The position numbers and the translations under genes are program-made. Below the pieces are notes generated by a model. That model was given only the letters and a program-made list of their open reading frames with translations, did no database searches and had not been told where the DNA came from. This document shows positions 61,801 through 64,000 of a DNA stretch of 64,000 nucleotides, in pieces. The number at the start of each line of letters is the position of its first letter. Position 1 is the first letter of the stretch. Source of the stretch: Phymatolithon calcareum (taxonomy: Eukaryota; Rhodophyta; Florideophyceae; Hapalidiales); the NCBI GenBank assembly GCA_977006965.1, contig OZ345375.1, forward strand, positions 372,001 through 436,000, given 5' to 3'.

Positions 61801-62353
61801 CTACGACAAGTTTAGCTCTTCTAAAAGGCATCGTCCGGGCTCATCGCACAAACAAGAAGACCGGAAGCGCGGCTAGAGAACAACAAAGGTCGGCTGTGCG
61901 GTGGCAAAAAGAGCGAATTGAGAACTAAAAATTTACGAATTTCGCGAGCCGCGACTGTGCAAGCACCTATTCTCCGAGGATAGCCAAGAAAACATTGTGG
62001 AAAAAATGTTTTCATAATTTTGTCCTCTCGGCAGAACAGGAAGCGTGTACTATTTACTTCCGCTAGAAGGTATGGCACTTGAATGGTCATAAGAATCAGT
62101 AACCGTGGTCCGGAGGGCAGGCCTCTGGACGTTCGGTCGTAGGTCTCCGCGCATTGATTGCCAGGTTCGCGTACTCGTGTATGGCGCACGTAATTTGTGT
62201 GCCGATGAGCGAATGTGGACTACAAGCTTTTCCCACACCCTGAAGTGGGCACGACATAGAACTTCCCGTAGGATCATATATGAATGTTACACTATGCTAC
62301 AAGTCTGGCAGCTGAAACGTATCTCCATTTCAAGAGTGTTGCTGAGAGCGTTT
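61801..62353. other. No recognised gene
   Basis: Two overlapping open frames of 120 and 93 codons on opposite strands show no family features. Confidence 0.45.
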
Positions 62354-62431
62354 AAATATTTGTTTCCCAAATTACGTTTTTATTAAAATAAATACTACTT
62401 TAGAAAAACGTAATTTGGGAAACAAATATTT
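62354..62431. repeat. Perfect inverted repeat with 28-bp arms
   Basis: 62354-62381 (AAATATTTGTTTCCC and on) and 62404-62431 are exact reverse complements separated by a 22-nt AT-rich loop. It is 78 bp in all. The flanks show no clear target duplication. Confidence 0.9.
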
Positions 62432-63011
62432 CTCTAAGCACATCTTCGGGGAGAGCTCTAGTGGGCGCTCTCGGTCTAGTACGCTTCTCGCTCAGATCGT
62501 GCGTGCTAGGGCTTAGAACGGCGATGGTAGTCGACTCGAACGGAAAGAACTGCACGGGTGGAATTCAATTCTTAAGGATTCGTTATTACTTCGAGTACAA
62601 TAGTGGGCTTTGCACGTAATGCGCAACGTGAACCCTGGTAGTTATCATCAGCCAATGGATATGCAAAGTGTACTATGTGATGAGCTGTAGGTTCCTGTAA
62701 GTGACAACGACTTTGCAAAATCCAGCAGGACACTGAGCGATGGTCCCCCCATGTACTGCTGGTCCGAACCGAATCTACCAATGGCACCGCAATCGCACAT
62801 AGCGGAACATAGGTTAAAGGACTGAAAGTTTTAAGTTTTAAATACTCAGAGCAAATTGCACCCAAACATTTCTCACTTCATTCCATGATATTAGGAATGC
62901 TATTTTATTTATCACCCCTGTCCACCAAAGTATTTCGTATAAAGAGCAAGCACAACGACGGGTAAGATTTCTGCTTCCCAGCGAACCTGAAAACGCTTCC
63001 GTCTTGATTTC
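62432..63011 (+). promoter_or_regulatory. Upstream region of the membrane-protein gene
   Basis: No coding. TATAAAG at 62938-62944 lies about 70 bases before the ATG and could be a TATA box. An in-frame TGA at 62988-62990 shows the reading frame does not extend further upstream. Confidence 0.4.
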
Positions 63012-64000
63012 ATGGAGCCGTTCTCTCATGAACGAACCTGGAGGAAAGTCGTCAAATATCTGACGCTATACGCTTTGTTTTATGGTGCCTTGTCCTTCAC
63101 ACTATTTTGGGCAGGAATAGCGCAAACCGAAAATGAGAAGAAACTTGCCTGCGGCAGCACTCGACCTTGGATCTACTACATTGTAGTGGTTTTATTCAAC
63201 TACATTCTTGCGCGCATTATGAAGTTCGCCAGTGAGCAGCAACTTCAACCCGTCTTTTCGAGACGTAAACTGAACTTCAAGTCGTTTACCCGCTACGTTC
63301 CAAATGTCGATACAAAAGTGAAATCTATCGAATACTCTGGAAAACTAAGTAGCACGGTTCAAGACATTCGTGTCGCCATCGAGGAAGTGAAAAGAGGCGA
63401 GTCCGACCTATTCACCGTCACCAGATTTCTGCTCAGCAAGGATGGCAAATCCTTTCTTAAGCGTGCATGCAAAGGGGTTTCCCGTTTCTCACTGATCAAA
63501 GGTAAACTTGTCCGCAGAGACTCTATCAAGTACTGGGCGTTCTGTTACACCAGCACTTGCTGCTGCGTTTTGTCGCTTGCCGGAGCGTTCTCATCGGCGG
63601 ATAACTGTCGATCGCGAGCTGTGTTCTTTTCGTTTCTGGAGTTCCTGACGGTCACTTTACTCACCGTCATGGCATTTACAAGTTTTTGCGGTATTACCGA
63701 ACACTCTCAACTGTTGTACGTCAACTTTAACAGCCATCCAGTAACCGAAGACGAAAAGTTTCTCATATCTTTGCTGGCGGCAAACTCTGATGGTACCTTC
63801 TCTGGCTTCTACAGAAACGATTTTTCAGGGTATGCAAATGTTGCTAGCGAGGGAAATGAAGATGTTTTCGTGCCGATGCATATGTCCCTGTTTGCCTATC
63901 GTGAGGCCAGAACATACGATGATGAGGGGTTTCAGAGGGAGTATGATCGAGAAGCTGATGATTGCGTGGGTAATTACGACATGATCGGTATATCTCCGAT
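63012..64000 (+). CDS. Unknown multi-span membrane protein (5' part)
   Basis: An open frame of 329 codons without a stop to the window end, starting MEPFSHERTWRKVV. There is an in-frame TGA 22 bases upstream, so this ATG is the first. Four hydrophobic segments are visible near residues 16-36, 53-69, 174-196 and 203-227. A soluble stretch of about 100 residues lies between the second and third pair, and an acidic region follows the fourth. The first pair faces a short loop with one Cys; the third segment contains a CCC cluster. No family is recognised. It is not repeated in the window and its frame is clean, so it looks like a host gene rather than a transposon. Confidence 0.75.
   Translation, partial: MEPFSHERTWRKVVKYLTLYALFYGALSFTLFWAGIAQTENEKKLACGSTRPWIYYIVVVLFNYILARIMKFASEQQLQPVFSRRKLNFKSFTRYVPNVDTKVKSIEYSGKLSSTVQDIRVAIEEVKRGESDLFTVTRFLLSKDGKSFLKRACKGVSRFSLIKGKLVRRDSIKYWAFCYTSTCCCVLSLAGAFSSADNCRSRAVFFSFLEFLTVTLLTVMAFTSFCGITEHSQLLYVNFNSHPVTEDEKFLISLLAANSDGTFSGFYRNDFSGYANVASEGNEDVFVPMHMSLFAYREARTYDDEGFQREYDREADDCVGNYDMIGISP

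Overview
The window is nuclear DNA from a eukaryote. It is dominated by transposable elements: non-LTR retrotransposons (LINEs), Ty1/copia LTR elements, hAT and Tc1/mariner-like DNA transposons and small non-autonomous derivatives. Only three host-type genes stand out, and each is a single open exon: an AlkB-like integral-membrane di-iron hydroxylase (20560-21831), a large ABC1/UbiB-kinase plus beta-lactamase fusion (44854-47949), and the 5' part of a multi-span membrane protein that runs off the right end (63012-64000). Intron-poor genes in a sea of nested transposons, an ABC1K-beta-lactamase fusion of the type known from photosynthetic eukaryotes, and copia elements primed by an internal fragment of initiator tRNA-Met would all fit an alga, perhaps a florideophyte red alga. 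That placement is inference; nothing here proves it.

Left part (1-15000): a hAT end, a 90-bp palindrome, a 29-bp minisatellite, then a pile of copies of one LINE family (called D here). One D copy is split by a Tc1/mariner-like element (2526-4472). Another is split by a copia element with apparently identical LTRs (5380-11321). A complete hAT transposon with an intact 622-aa transposase follows (11802-14413).

Middle (15000-25000): a degraded LINE (family B) on the minus strand contains a 597-bp nested insert with a borrowed LINE tail and a minisatellite. It is followed by a hAT transposase relic, the AlkB-like gene, a LINE RNase H fragment ending in an AAAG microsatellite, and a small LINE insertion with a 15-bp target duplication.

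Copia 2 (25056-33536) is a second LTR element with intact protease and integrase motifs but a frameshift and a stop codon further on. Its RNase H region is broken by a nearly complete LINE (family A, 29411-33136, minus strand, 14-bp target duplication).

Right part (33500-64000): more LINE fragments, two hAT-type non-autonomous elements with perfect 8-bp target duplications (34995-35323 and 59068-59394), the ABC1K-beta-lactamase gene with a promoter carrying four CACGTG boxes, a copia 3' fragment with a probable LTR, a LINE region interrupted by a MITE and a second Tc1/mariner-like element (53361-54896), two further mariner fragments, a 28-bp-arm perfect palindrome, and the partial membrane-protein gene.

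Several insertions can be dated relative to each other because the duplicated target sites are still readable. Two LINE copies end in a run of C rather than A on the element strand, and many otherwise different LINE copies share a GGCTTT-AAATAAA-like 3' end. Coordinates of degraded fragments are approximate to about 20-50 bases; those bounded by target duplications or LTRs were read base by base.
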